Source: Vespa crabro (lineage: Eukaryota; Arthropoda; Insecta; Hymenoptera; Vespidae). From it: a stretch of 64,000 nucleotides of DNA. The stretch lies in the NCBI RefSeq assembly GCF_910589235.1, contig NC_060966.1:5779320-5843319 (forward strand), written 5' to 3'. The position numbers and the translations under genes are program-made. A model generated the notes under the pieces. That model did no database searches. It saw nothing but the letters and a program-made list of their open reading frames with translations, and was not told the origin of the DNA. Shown piece after piece: positions 47,810 through 59,711 of the stretch. How positions within the stretch are numbered: the stretch's first letter is position 1; every line of letters starts with the position of its first letter.

Positions 47810-47947
47810 ATGAGACCTGACGGAGATGAGGATGAGGATGAAGACGAGGTTATGGAGGTGGTCGTGGAGGAGGAGAAAGCGACGGAGAAAGAAGAAGAAG
47901 AAGAAGAGGAGGAGGAGAAGGAGGAGGACGATTGCAAACCATTTTAA
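47810..47947 (+). CDS. Small acidic ORF or exon, unidentified
   Basis: Seen: ATG at 47810 opens a 45-residue frame ending in TAA at 47945-47947. The peptide starts MRPDGDEDEDEDEVMEVVV, continues EEEKATEK, has nine consecutive Glu, then KEEDDCKPF. The frame is open back to 47744 without another ATG. A possible acceptor (GAACTAG at 47793-47799, with pyrimidine-rich sequence from about 47760) would make the whole segment a terminal exon. Acidic tails of this kind occur in chromatin and nucleolar proteins, but no domain is present to name a family. Codons for Glu and Asp are mixed (GAG, GAA, GAT, GAC), which a pure microsatellite would not give. Even so, the segment is purine repeat-like and could be fortuitous. 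Confidence 0.25.
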   Translation: MRPDGDEDEDEDEVMEVVVEEEKATEKEEEEEEEEEKEEDDCKPF

Positions 47948-48833
47948 TTCTCCGAGTCGACGGAATTGAAAAGTTTTTCTACTAGCATTCTTTCATCGCA
48001 CGGCATATTCACTCTGGCGTTGCGTTCTTTCTCCATTTCTCTTTCTTTCTCTCCGTTCGCCTATTTTCAGTTCTCGCAGCCTCTTAATTTGCCTGCGAAT
48101 TAACTCGCCGTGACTTCTTTTCTTCTCTCTCTCTCTCTCTCTCTTTTTTCTTCAATTTTCTCTTCTTTCGCATATCGGAAGAACCGAGAGGAGCCGTGCG
48201 AGCGAACGCTTAACGTTTTTCGAGTATAGAACGAATTTTACTTTTCTCTTTTCGCACTCCCTCTTTTTCCGTATGTGCTCTTCGCGCGTTCGCGAGTAGA
48301 TAATAACGAGCGATAAAAACGATGCCGATGGTTCATTTCTCCCTCTTCCCCCCCCCCTCTCTTTCTATTTCTCTCTTGTTTTTTTGTTTTTTCTTTTTTC
48401 TTTCTTTTTCGTCTTTTTATTTTCTTTCTCGATTTTGACGAAGCTCATAAAAACGTTCTCCCGATAAATAGATCTCCCGTGGAAGAAACCCCGTTGGATT
48501 AATCTAATCCATCCCTGCGTTTCCATTCGATGCGGATTTAAAGTCTGGAAATAGTTTTTAAGAAGTTCCCTGTAATTGCATTTTAATTAAGTTGGGATAG
48601 GATTCTTCATTTACGAGATAATAGCATGAAAATGCAGCCACTGGTCCTATCTATAGTTTTAAAGGCTTTGTCGAATCCCCGACATTTTCTTTCCTAATTC
48701 TTTTGTGTACCTCCAATTACAGGCCAGACAATAATCTCGTTCCATCGAAATTATTTCTTATGTCTAATAATATCAAAATGAGTGGACTCTCTTGGTACTT
48801 TTTAATTTGAATCTGTTTTTTTCTTCCTTTCTT

Positions 48834-48865
<32 letters not shown>

Positions 48866-49005
48866 CAATTATCTACTTCAATCCGAAAATATTTGACATA
48901 GAATATTTGATAAGGTATTTGTGTAGTTTAAGAATTATCCACACTCTTGTTGATTTGTCAACTCCATGTATTTTTTCAGTTTTTATAACTAACGTAAATA
49001 GATAT
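47948..49005. other. Non-coding stretch, no gene recognised
   Basis: Pyrimidine-rich blocks (48030-48060, 48120-48170, 48340-48430) and (CT)n 48839-48863 in otherwise unique sequence. An acceptor-like TATTTTCAG ends at about 48070 with no exon evident. Confidence 0.5.
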
Positions 49006-49077
49006 TTTATAGTTAGTCCCCTTCTTCCATTGTTAGTCCCATTCTATAGTTCTATAGTTAGTCCCATTTTTCCATTG
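49006..49077. repeat. Minisatellite, unit TATAGTTAGTCCC + TTCCATTG
   Basis: TTAGTCCC occurs three times (49013, 49033, 49058), twice followed by TTCCATTG and preceded by TATAG. The middle copy is partial. A true short VNTR rather than a microsatellite. Confidence 0.7.
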
Positions 49078-49683
49078 GCTTGTTTAACAAAAATACTTAA
49101 TTATAAAGTATATTTTTTATTTCTTCTTTCATTATCTATCGCATTTATTTAAGGTAACGATATACAAACTGGATTTCTTTCCTTTAGCTAGCTGTACGCT
49201 GCATTAGACGATATCCCGTGATTTCAACGTACGTAAGGAAAAATAAAAAGAATATGTTTATAGTTACGTCCGTGGTAAAAAGCGGAGCGCAGAAAGGAGC
49301 GTAAACTTGGACGCGTAAGGTAAACGGCGAAGCGCCTAAAATGCATTAGCCTAGAAGCCCATTGCAGCGTATATGTGGAGAGGAAAATAAGAAAAGAAAG
49401 AGAGAGAGAGAAGGAAGGGAAAGGAGAAAATTTTCCTTCAAGATATTTACTACTTGCTACGAACGAGACCAAAAAATTTCTCATAAAATTCGAACAGTCC
49501 TATATACCTCAAGATATTGTTCAACTTTGATTTTGTTCTTTCACATTTCAATCGAATTTACATAGCAAACGTGCAAACGTTGCTAGCAAACGAGTAATAT
49601 CTTTTTCTTCTTCTCCCTTTTTTTTTTTTTTTTTAATGTAACATCCATTAGCATTTTATCTCGATTCTTAAAGGTCCATGATG

Positions 49684-49736
49684 ACGTCGTCGTCGTCGTA
49701 GTAGTCGTCGTCGTCGTCGTCGTCGTTGTTGTTGTT
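49684..49736. repeat. (GTC)n trinucleotide repeat
   Basis: GTC units with GTAGTA and GTTGTT variants. Confidence 0.9.
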
Positions 49737-49934
49737 CCGTCGCATTAACTCGAACTTTCGGTGAATTGAGATTTTATAGGGAAACTCAGGCCATCTCGAA
49801 GAAGTATTTTACGAGATATCGATCGTCGAGATGAAAAAAAAAAAGAGGAGAAGTCACATAAACTATTTCCGAGGGAATGATGTTACTTTCAAAAACGCTA
49901 CCAGCTTATTTCGATTTCGATAATGCGAGATAAA

Positions 49935-49938
<4 letters not shown>

Positions 49939-49965
<27 letters not shown>
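49939..49965. repeat. (CT)n microsatellite
   Basis: Pure CT tract. Confidence 0.95.
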
Positions 49966-50246
49966 TCTTCCATTCTCATTTTGCTTCTCCTTCGTGGTCG
50001 AGTTACGGTTTTATTTGAAAGGAAAAAAGAAAAAGAAGAGAAAGAATGAAAAAAATCGTCTATCTACTCGCTTATTTTCCGTTGGCACTTCGTCGAAAAG
50101 TTCGCAGACGAACGAATGGTTCGAACTTTTGAAAAATTATCGACGTTCGAGCTTCGCTCTTCTCGTATCCGCTTTATTACGCTCGGGAATTGTGTTTGTG
50201 TCTATTTAAAAAATATATTCGAATGAATACGAGGAAAAATGTTAAC

Positions 50247-50348
50247 CAAATAAAATAAAATAAAATAAAATAAAATAAAATAAAATAAAATAAAATAAAA
50301 TAGAAGGAAATAAAATGGAATGAAATAAAACGAAATAAAATACAATAA
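50247..50348. repeat. (TAAAA)n pentanucleotide array
   Basis: About eleven exact TAAAA units to 50301, then degenerate copies (GAAGG, TGGAA, CGAAA variants) to about 50348. The point-mutated tail shows the array decaying on one side. Confidence 0.95.
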
Positions 50349-51551
50349 AGAGTAAATTTTACAATGTAGATTTTTATATCCTTCGTAAACATGTGACATA
50401 ATTTCTTTTATTTCTTTTTTTTTTTTTTTCTTTTCCTTTTTTTTTCATTAAACATTTACAAACATATGCATAAATATTATAAAATATCTTTGCTATAATA
50501 TGTAATAAGAACAAAATTTATATATTAATTATAGGTTTATAAATGCACAAGTACTCAAATGCTATTCCCAATCATATAAATGTTGAATTAATTTTTAAGT
50601 AAGATACACCTTCGTACTTGTAAAATAATGTTGGAGTAGTCTAGTAAGAGAAGGTTAACGACGTGGCTAAAAGCTCTTTTTTCAAGCGCACTTTGTCTCA
50701 CCCCTAAAGATATATACATACATACATATATATATATATATAGTATATACGTAAGTTTTCTCCAAGCTAAATCGCTTCTACGGTATTCCGTGAACTTTCT
50801 TACTTTATAAAAGCTCGATGTCTTCTGCTCATAGCTATAAATAAGAACCGCAGACGCTAGCGATGATTCCATAGATTTAGCCATTTATACGTTTTCCTTT
50901 GCCCCCTACTCCGTCTCTCTTCTTTTCTTTCGAACATTAGCCGTCTGGATTTTCCTTCGTCGTTATTATCAGACATAGAGGAAAGAAAAGAAGCTACGAA
51001 ATCCAATATCGACATTCCAATAAATTTTCAACGCCTCAATCCGATTCCTTCGAAATCGATGGAACAATTCAATCTTTTTCATTTTATTTAATTTTACTTT
51101 ATTTTCTCTCTTTTTCCATTCTCTCTCCCTCTCCCCCCCTCTCTCTCTCTCTCTCCTTCTTCTTTTTTATTTCCTTTTTTCTTTCTTGTTCGTAACAATG
51201 CCATGTTAACCCTTGGCGAAACAATCGAACGAATTCGAATTCGCGCGAGCAGAAAAATCGAAGAGCTTGGTTGGTAGGTACCAGTCGCATTCTCGACTGT
51301 CCGAGTGGCATTTGGAAAGAATGCAGCCCAAGAGAAAGATCTCTTTCTCTCTTTTTCTTTTCTCTTTCTCGTTTTCTTTCTGTTTTTCTTTCTTTTTTTC
51401 TTTCTCTTTCTTCTTCTTTGTTAAAGAGCCAAACAAGAACTCGCCATCGGCATAATACTTCGGTTTTTGTTTGCTAAGGTGCCGCTAAGCTGCGTTATAC
51501 TTTTTCAAAGAGCAAAGTCTGTACGATGGGCATAGAAAGGAGAACGAGAAA

Positions 51552-51587
<36 letters not shown>

Positions 51588-52560
51588 GGATAACTATATA
51601 CGAAGCGACTCATAGCTTAGACCGTAGTTAAGAAACTGCAAGTAAACTTTCGCCCTAAAAATGTCAACGTGCTTGTTAAAGAAAGCTCGCACCCGTCCTT
51701 CTTGAAAAGTCTAAAAAAGCAATTACTGTTGAACGTTTTTTACTATTTATTTTCTGAATCGGCGAATATTTTCACGCTTAATATTCCTTTCCGAGGAAAT
51801 ATTTTCCGTCTTGCTAGATATCTTTTTATTCTTTTTTTCTTGCTTCTCTTTTTTTTTTTTTTTTTTTTAATTTTTTTTAAACATTCCTAAGATAAGAGCA
51901 AAAAAGAGGAAATAAAGGAAAGTTGATCATTTGCTCGCATAAATCGTAATATAATATGTTCGAATTTGTTCGGACGTCGAATTTTTTCTCTTTCTCATTT
52001 TTCCGTTTTTTTGTCGCGCAATACGTAAAAAACTGATAAAGGGCAAAAGAAAAAGAGAAAAAGAGGAAACTTAATGAAAAATATACCATTGGAAAACACG
52101 AGTTTGTTCGTTCGTTGGTTCGTTCGATAGATCGATAGGTCGATACTTGTCCTTAAAAGACGTTAAAAGATCAAAGGAGCGTGTAAAGGGATTTATAAAG
52201 GGCACGTTAAAGAGAAGTAGGATCGTAAAAGTTTGAAAATGTCTCATTCGTAGCCCGAACACGTTTGTACGTTCATACGTTTTGCGAATCGATGTACCAC
52301 GTGCACGCGGCAAGAGCCATTTGAGCCCTCCATCTTCCCTCTTCCTCTTTCTCCTTCCTCTTCCTCCTCTTGTCCCTTCTCTTTTCCCTTCTCTTCCTCG
52401 AATCAGCTCGTTCCCCTCTTTTCCCAACGTCAATGGCGATTTAATTCATCGGGTTAACGAGTAACGTTTTCCAATTTGTGAGCCGGTAAATTGTCGGCAA
52501 TTATTTGCACTTTTCGGGGTACGCCAGGAGCAAATGCTCGCTGTGTTGCATCGCCCAGCA
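50349..52560. other. Non-coding stretch, no gene recognised
   Basis: Poly-T 50410-50447, short (TA)n about 50720-50742, CT-rich 51110-51165, a polypyrimidine block 51340-51420, (GA)n 51556-51587, poly-T 51849-51868 and CT-rich 52330-52400. Frames are chance or repeat-derived. Confidence 0.5.
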
Positions 52561-52575
52561 TCCACTATTTTCCCT

Positions 52576-52582
<7 letters not shown>

Positions 52583-52625
<43 letters not shown>
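52583..52625. repeat. (CT)n microsatellite
   Basis: Pure CT tract preceded by CCCTCCCTCC. Confidence 0.95.
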
Positions 52626-52628
<3 letters not shown>

Positions 52629-53280
52629 ATTGTATCGTATTTTCCTCCGTTTGAAATCCTTTGCAGCTTCGCAATACTATCTTCTTTATTCGTCGATGTT
52701 TCTTTCAAGATAAACACGAAGAAAACGTGTTTCATCGAATTAATCGCCATTGCGTTTCCTTTTAACTTCACTGTTTCACATGATCCTCATTCTTTATCAA
52801 TGTACTTACCAATATTGAATCTTTGATTGCTTTTAAATTAACATAGATATTTAATTTATAAGATTGAGTTTCTTTTCTTTTGGATCGCTTATATTCGATT
52901 GATGCAATTAATTTGATTATAATGTACTTCATTATTGTTCCCGTCTAATCTATGATCCACTGACCAATTGAATATTTTATTATATTCGGTTCGACGATTC
53001 GAAAGATCAAAATAGATGGAAATCATGCTTCTTTTTCGTTCTCATTTAAAAAGATGAAAGAAAAAGCTTTTCGTTGGCAATTACGTCTTCTCCTACAAAC
53101 GCGAGTCTTTTAAGTATAATTCGATTAAGCTCTCGCGATCTTGAAAAGTTCCCGATGCACCGTGCGAGCTTTAATTTTCGAAACGACGTGCCGCCGACGT
53201 GGTTAAGCGGTTTTCAAAGCATTTGCTCGAAAGGTCACAGACAGAGTACATCCCATTTCCTTTTCCACTGGAAAAAGAAA

Positions 53281-53287
<7 letters not shown>

Positions 53288-53327
<40 letters not shown>

Positions 53328-53354
53328 GTGTGTGTGTGTGTGTGTATGTGTGTT
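53288..53354. repeat. (TA)n(TG)n compound microsatellite
   Basis: TA tract (53288-53325) followed by TG (53326-53352) across a single C. Confidence 0.95.
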
Positions 53355-53505
53355 TCTCTCTCTTTCTCTCATTTTACTTTTGCAATTCCTTTTCTCGTTG
53401 ATGCGATACAAAATAAGTGCGGAAGAGAAATATCAAAGGTATGTCGATAAAGCTATTCCAACGGTAGTAATCTACTCTTTGGAAAATTTGCAAAAAGAAA
53501 TAGAA

Positions 53506-53506
<1 letters not shown>

Positions 53507-53540
<34 letters not shown>
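53507..53540. repeat. (GA)n microsatellite
   Basis: GA tract of about 34 bases. Confidence 0.95.
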
Positions 53541-53543
<3 letters not shown>

Positions 53544-53764
53544 GAATTAAATAGAGAACGAAGTGAAACGTCGAAACGGAAAAATACTCGATTTCTTTCT
53601 CTAATTCATTCGAACGAGCAATTATCTTGAGGTCGTCTGGTCCAAGACAATAAAAAAGAAAAAAGATAAAAAGGATAAGAGAAGAAAAGGAAAGGAAAGA
53701 AAAGAAGCAAATTTTCTCTCCAATAAACGAGAGTCTTGGAAAAAGGATTTATATAATAGACCGC

Positions 53765-53995
53765 GTAAGAGGGCTGGCCCCGTTTACGTCGTTAGCGAAT
53801 CGCGTAGTCATTAGCGTGGGCACGTAAAACGAGACCACTAGCCTGGAGTGGGACATTTTCATCCACGAAACGGTGCTGAGGTAAGCACGGCGTTTACCCT
53901 GGCCGTGATCTCTTTCGCGGTTCCTCTCTTGTTTGCGTGCTCGAGTATACTCTAGTCGGTCATGGCCGTTTACGAGAAAGGTACGACGTGAGTAA
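53765..53995 (+). other. G+C-rich island with two splice donors; possible first exon
   Basis: Seen: about 230 bases of repeat-free, G+C- and CpG-richer sequence in AT-rich surroundings. Donor 1 is GCTGAG|GTAAGC (exon end 53880); one frame before it reads SLEWDIFIHETVLR but is closed by TAA about 60 bases upstream and lacks a pyrimidine-rich acceptor. Donor 2 is TACGAC|GTGAGT (exon end 53987); the sequence before it has ATG at 53962 in good context (GGTCATGGCC), reading MAVYEKGT, with an in-frame TAG just upstream. Inference: an alternative 5' exon or transcription start area. No downstream exon was tied to it, and the peptides match nothing I recognise. A conserved regulatory element is an equal possibility. 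Confidence 0.25.
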
Positions 53996-54149
53996 AAGTT
54001 CCCTCTTATTCGTTAATCTCATTTCCTCCTTTTATTGTATATTACCTAATTTCTAAGTCCTCCTACTTTCCTTTATGACGAGGATCATTTGATATTTCCA
54101 ATTAAATTTATTACGAACGATCTCATTCTTATAATTATCTCATTTCTTT

Positions 54150-54152
<3 letters not shown>

Positions 54153-54196
<44 letters not shown>
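54153..54196. repeat. (CT)n microsatellite
   Basis: Pure CT tract of about 42 bases. Confidence 0.95.
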
Positions 54197-54204
<8 letters not shown>

Positions 54205-56200
54205 ATTGTTCACACTATAATTATTTATTTATTTATTTACACGTCTCCATTCAGTTTTATCGATAAAAGAAAGTAAAAAACTCTTCAAAGGCATTTTACT
54301 TTTCTTTTTTATTTATTTATCCCTTTTTTGTTTTTTTTTTTTTCTGTTTCTTTCTTTTTGCTTTCTTTCTTTTCAACATCGTTCGTTTAATCTACACTGA
54401 AATGTCATGTTTCGTTGTAAGACGAGTCACGTAAATGATCAGATTACGAACGTTATAAGATTCCCGAGATGAATTACAAACGTCGGTCTTATATTTTTTT
54501 TCCCCGATTTTATTTTTTCTTCTTCTTCTTCTTGTTCTTCTTCTGAATTCTCGTTAAGCGTTTCCCCGTCATTTTATCTCTTTTAATTTCTCCGTCCCTT
54601 TTATGTGTATTTTACGTGTAATTCCTCTTTTCTACAACGAACTCGAACCGCAAGAATAATTATTATTACAAAGCCCAGGGAGAGATGGGACACAATCGTT
54701 TACACGCTACGTTAACAACTATATACGTAGAGTAATTCAATAACCTCGTCAATTTGCAAATTGATTTAACGTTGGAATTTTCCAAAGAGTCACGTACTTT
54801 GAAGGTAACCGTTTAACTTCGTTACAATCAAATTATCGTATAATTTTCTAAGAATAAGATTGATTTTATATAATAATCACTTATAATCGTAGAAAATATT
54901 AATCATTGTTACGTTATCGAAAAAAATTTTGTCCCTCTCATTCCTTTTCTGTTTGTTTCCTCTCTTTTATATTGCCAAATATTTCAATAAAATGTTCCTC
55001 TTGCGAACGAACAGAAAACATGCGAAGCGTACACATGATTTTATTGTTAATTTGGAAACCGGTACGGATTTATGAGCTATTCTCGGTATAAAACGCACAA
55101 TTTCATCGGAGACGTATTGCCCGTTCGATGGATCGATGATAAATCATAGATCCTCCAAACTAAAATTCGTCAAACAATTCGGATGGCCATACTAGGAGAA
55201 GGCTTTGTGAATGTGTCAACTTCGACATTGATTTGTTCTACTTAATTGAAAGGTCGTACACATCTATCTACTATTTCATTGTTCGATCGTACAAAAGGAA
55301 AATCCATAAACAGGGTTATTCGACGGGTTATAAAAAAAGAGAGAGAGAAAGAGAGGGAACAAAAAATAAAAAAAATAAAAAAGAGAGAGTGAGAAAAGGA
55401 GGAAAAGATCAACGCGAAGGTTTTTCTTTTCGCGTGTCTCTTCAATTAAAATAACTGGTATACGAGGGGTTGGAGCTTAAAAATGTACGATATACTCTAC
55501 GCTTGATTTGATCCTTGAAGGGGTTGCACACCGGAATGATTTTCTTCAAAGACGTTTTCTCCTTTCTCGATAGGTCATAGGAAAATGATCGAATTTTCTT
55601 TCAACGTGTCTCTTTCGGTTCGTAAGCTTCTCGCCTATTTATATTTCGATAAATTTATATTTCTTACGGTTCGACTATATGCGAAGGAGGAGAGAAAGAT
55701 ATATGGAAAGAGGAGATAGAGATAGAGGGAGAGAGAAGAGAGAGGGGGAAAAAAAAAAGAAAATCCGTAGGTTTTGTCACTGACGGATCTATTCCACTCA
55801 ATTGAAACGACAACGAGAGGGTGAAACGACAAACGTTAGATATAGAGTATAGAGGCTAAGGATTACCAATGTTGTCTCGTTGTATCAAACGAGCCCGTTG
55901 TATTTGGTGAACGGATAAAGGACCATTCCCATTTCAGTTGATATATTTTCCTCTCGCGTAAGAACGTTTAACAGGAATTACTCACTTCTGAAACCCTCTA
56001 CTATTGGATTAAAACTTAAATAATATTCTATATGTAAATGAAATTTTTTTACTTAACTTCCTTCTTTCACCTTCTGACACGTTATCCTACCCGATAATTA
56101 TTTTCATTAAAACGTTAACAATATAGAGTAAATTCGATCGGTGAATTCTTCGTTATTTATACGAGTACGTCCGCGGAATGTTATCGAAATTCGATTAAGA
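54197..56200. other. Non-coding stretch, no gene recognised
   Basis: Short (TTTA)n at 54222-54240, T-rich 54300-54370, (TTC)n 54519-54545, A/G-rich 55330-55405 and 55680-55765. An acceptor-like CCCATTTCAG ends at about 55937 without an evident exon. Confidence 0.5.
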
Positions 56201-56227
56201 TATAGATATATAGATATACATATAGGA

Positions 56228-56233
<6 letters not shown>

Positions 56234-56295
<62 letters not shown>

Positions 56296-56296
56296 A
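56234..56296. repeat. (AT)n(AG)n compound microsatellite
   Basis: AT tract to about 56276 followed by AG; the same AT-to-AG arrangement as at 4530-4577 and 42953-43011. Confidence 0.95.
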
Positions 56297-56575
56297 AGAT
56301 GGTTAAAAGAAAGAAAAAGAAAATAAATTGCAAATTGATTTAAATAAAATGAATTCGAGAAATGCGATATTAATAAAGTTTCTCCACTAATTTCTTATTA
56401 ATTAATCCTTTTTTAAAGTTTCACGAGAAATATTATTTATTATCGATATTCTATGGTCCATATAAAAGATATATACAACACATATATGAAGTTTACCTAT
56501 ATGTAAATTCGTTTACGTATCTCAATATTCACATTTTCCCTCCCTCCCTCTCTCTCCTTTTCTCTTTGATTCCAG

Positions 56576-56609
56576 ATTCGAGTTAACAACAGAAGTTAGT
56601 GGAGAGTAG
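56576..56609 (+). CDS. Candidate start of a terminal exon, unidentified
   Basis: Seen: a 35-base pyrimidine-rich stretch (CCCTCCCTCCCTCTCTCTCC-type) followed by GATTCCAG gives a strong acceptor (AG at 56574-56575). After one base completing a split codon, the frame reads FELTTEVSGE and stops at TAG (56607-56609). GGAGA|GTAGGT could instead be a weak donor. The segment is repeat-free but too short to identify, and CT microsatellites mimic pyrimidine tracts. Confidence 0.12.
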
Positions 56610-58130
56610 GTGATCGGTCTAGTTAGGTACATAATTCAATCCTGATTCAACGAAGGAAGGAAACGAAGAGAACGAACGTGACTGGCTGCTCGAATGAAAC
56701 CGCTTGTAATTTCCGACGGACGTGTGTTCACGCGCGAGTGAATGTCGTCGATAGACATTGATTCATTCTCGAGGAAAAGACACTATACATATGTATATAT
56801 ATATATATACACGTATATATAATATACATATATATTTATCAAATATTTTGATAGAGACTACTTCTATAGAAAGTTGATATTAATTAATAAAATATCGTTC
56901 GAGCATATATTAATTTTCATTACTTATCATCGATATAATCGATGTATATGTATATATATATATATATATCCCCTTTTACATATTTGTAGCAAACTACATA
57001 ATTACCTCGTATTTGTTTTGGGAGATCATGTTTTTGTTAATTCCAGATAATGAATACAAACAATAACACGTATAAGTACGTGTCTCAAAGTAAACAAACA
57101 GCTACATCGTATGATAACAAAAGGCCAGTCGTTCGTTGAAGGACTAGACGTACGGACGTGTTCATTCTCGCTCGTCTTCTCGTACCATTAAGCTGCGTAC
57201 ATTCGTACATTTATAGAACGGAAAAATCTAGGTAAGACGTACATTTTCTTATATCCTTTTAATTTTAATTATACTAAAGACAATAAATTATCGTAGAATT
57301 TATTATTATGTAATCGATTGGATACGATAGAGTGAAAATTTGCGAACGATCATATTTTCTCAATATTAATTATAGATCTTTGATGAAAGTATATAATAAT
57401 TCTTCGGCAGGCATTTATATCCCGGATATCTAATACTTTGACTCTTATTATATAACAACGCTATTCTTGCCTCCTTAATCACGATAATGCACGCCCTCGC
57501 GTGATTCCATCACGCAAAGGTTCTATTTCGAGCTTTATTCCTTTCATAGGAAACGTTCAGGTATTCTTTCGCGTTTCCTTCACAACGAGAAATAAGAAAT
57601 CGAGGGAAACAGAATATTTATCGATATTTAATATCGTTTCATATTAAAATACGGCATTCGAATTGAAAAAGATTATTGTATATTATTATTCTCTTTAACG
57701 TACCCTCGTGAATTTCTCAAAAGAAAAGAAAAAAAGGAAAGTAATCGAGTTTTGAAGAATTATTTTTATAATAAATCAACAAGTTTATAGTTAATCGATC
57801 TTCATAGTACCTTAGAAACATTCTGACGTATCATACTTCTTCCTAACGAGACGATATCTTTCACAGTGACGTATATGCGGATTCCCTAAGCACGGTATCA
57901 ACATCTTCGGAATTGCCGGCGAGAACTACTTCGATAACGTTAGCCCATTCGAATGATCTATCGGAACATATGTAACCGAGCGAGCTCGATTTAAATGACT
58001 CGAAGGTAATAAAAGAGTCACTATGGTATCGAAGATAACGAATTATAATAGAAAACGTCATTTAATATAAATTAAGTAAGGTTTTAAGCAAAAATCAAAC
58101 GCGTACCTATTATAGAAACATAGATGGATG
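56610..58130. other. Non-coding stretch, no gene recognised
   Basis: Short TA tracts at 56789-56810 and 56951-56970. TAG|GTAAGACG at about 57230 is a donor-like site without an upstream frame. A minus-strand ATG frame of 66 codons (58061-57861) has balanced composition and ends SEDVDTVLRESAYTSL, but lacks a promoter or splice support. Confidence 0.45.
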
Positions 58131-58135
58131 AACGG

Positions 58136-58147
58136 ATAGATAGATAG

Positions 58148-58182
<35 letters not shown>

Positions 58183-58184
58183 GA
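58136..58184. repeat. (GATA)n tetranucleotide repeat
   Basis: About ten GATA units with one GAAAGA interruption. Confidence 0.95.
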
Positions 58185-58504
58185 GTATACAATGATAACA
58201 TTCAGTCTTTGAGTAAACTTAGAGCAGTAGATTGTCGGAAATGACGTGTTGTAGAGGATGGTGTTACACAACTATACATAGTTGATTCTCGTTTGTTAGA
58301 GAAGGAAAGGGAACGATGGTACCGAGTAAATTCGCTTCTTTCTAACGAAGAATATCGTGGGTATGTTTTTTTAGGACGGCTAAGTACTCTCCTCTTGTTC
58401 GAACGTTACTGGAACGTCGAGAATCGTCGAGGGATCGAAGTGTGATGCGCTTCTCTCGTGCACTCCGAGGAACAGAGAGCATTGGTATGAGTGCTTTTTG
58501 GACG

Positions 58505-58583
58505 AGAATGAGAGAGAGAGAGAGAGAGAGAGAAAGACAACGCGAGCACTAAGAGAGAAAAAGAGAGAGAGAGAGAGAGAGAA
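58505..58583. repeat. Two (GA)n tracts
   Basis: GA runs at about 58508-58533 and 58563-58582 separated by a short unique spacer. Confidence 0.9.
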
Positions 58584-59530
58584 TATATATAACGTGTATG
58601 TACGTGTCGGTTGTTAACGGTGAAATATCGACCATTTTCGAAGCCACAGTCGAGCAGGATTCTCTTGGGATGCAAAGGGCTGCTATGCTTATGATATTAA
58701 CGCGCTAACTGCCGCTCGTTTCCTGCGGTCAGCGAAACATTAGCGTACGTAGCCCGTGGGACAACGCGTTACGATTTTGCGGGCTCGCGTGGTAATCAAC
58801 TCGAGAGTCCTCGTTTGCCTTATTCTTCGAATATTGGTATTAAGGTAACTGGAAAAGGACAAATAAAGAAAGAGAAAAAAAAAAGAAAAAAAAATAAAAA
58901 GGAAGGAGAATCTTAATTCTCGTATCGATATTATTATTCATCGAATTTATTTCTTCGATCGAGAACTCGGTACTCGTTTTATTTTTACATTTACTCATTT
59001 ATATTCATTGATTCTCGATATAAAAGTTGCGCCATTAAATTAATTAATATTAAAGGGAGAACATGCAATTTCGTTAATGAAATTTTCATCAACGATAGTA
59101 TTAATCAATGATTAAACGATTGTATCCTCGTTGGTCGAGATAAATACTATAAACTTGATTAGCGATTCCGTGTGATATATGAAAACGACACCATCGGCCA
59201 CATATTCGAGTAGGAGTTTGCTCGTTTTAGAAGCACGCGGATACGCATGGGAATTCGAGTACCGTCCACTCTCCGCCAAGTTTCATATTTCCTCGAGTGT
59301 TCTGACAGAAATACGAAGCCCGGAGGCGAAGTGGATGCGTTCGCGCAGTTTCGTCGCGGCCGCGACAAACTCGATTACATTAAACGTTTGGTTAACAAGC
59401 AGAGCTTCGAGGGAAAATGTTGCGAAAGGATAACCAATGAAAAAAGGAAAAAAAAAGATGAGAGAGAGAGAGAGCGAGAGAAATAAAGAAAGAAAACTAA
59501 TTTGATATTTTCTCCGTTTGATAATTTTTT
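58584..59530. other. Unique DNA with overlapping open frames
   Basis: 58600-58830 is complex and CpG-rich. 59160-59435 is open in several frames on both strands: a plus-strand ATG frame 59179-59433 containing YAWEFEYRPLSAKFHISSSV, and an overlapping frame containing FRRGRDKLDYIKRLVNK. Openness in many frames at once argues for low stop density from G+C content rather than a specific gene. Confidence 0.35.
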
Positions 59531-59711
59531 TCATTTCTTACTTTCATTCTTTCTTTTTCTTTTTTTTTTATTCCAATCATCATCCTCGGCATAGCCAAAA
59601 TCGAAATCGTGAATTCGTTCACAGAAGATAGAAAATCCATTAATCGAGCCACGACGACACGTGCTTCTCCATAAATTGCGGAGTACTGGAGGTACGCGTT
59701 CGGAGGGCAGT

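Noticed and set aside
52669..52830. Possible exon after CCTTTGCAG
   Set aside because: The acceptor is fair, but two frames are open for 30-55 codons with no donor and no distinctive composition; nothing separates it from chance.
57861..58061. 66-codon ATG frame on the minus strand
   Set aside because: Non-repetitive and plausible in composition, but it has no poly-A, promoter or splice evidence and is well within chance expectation.
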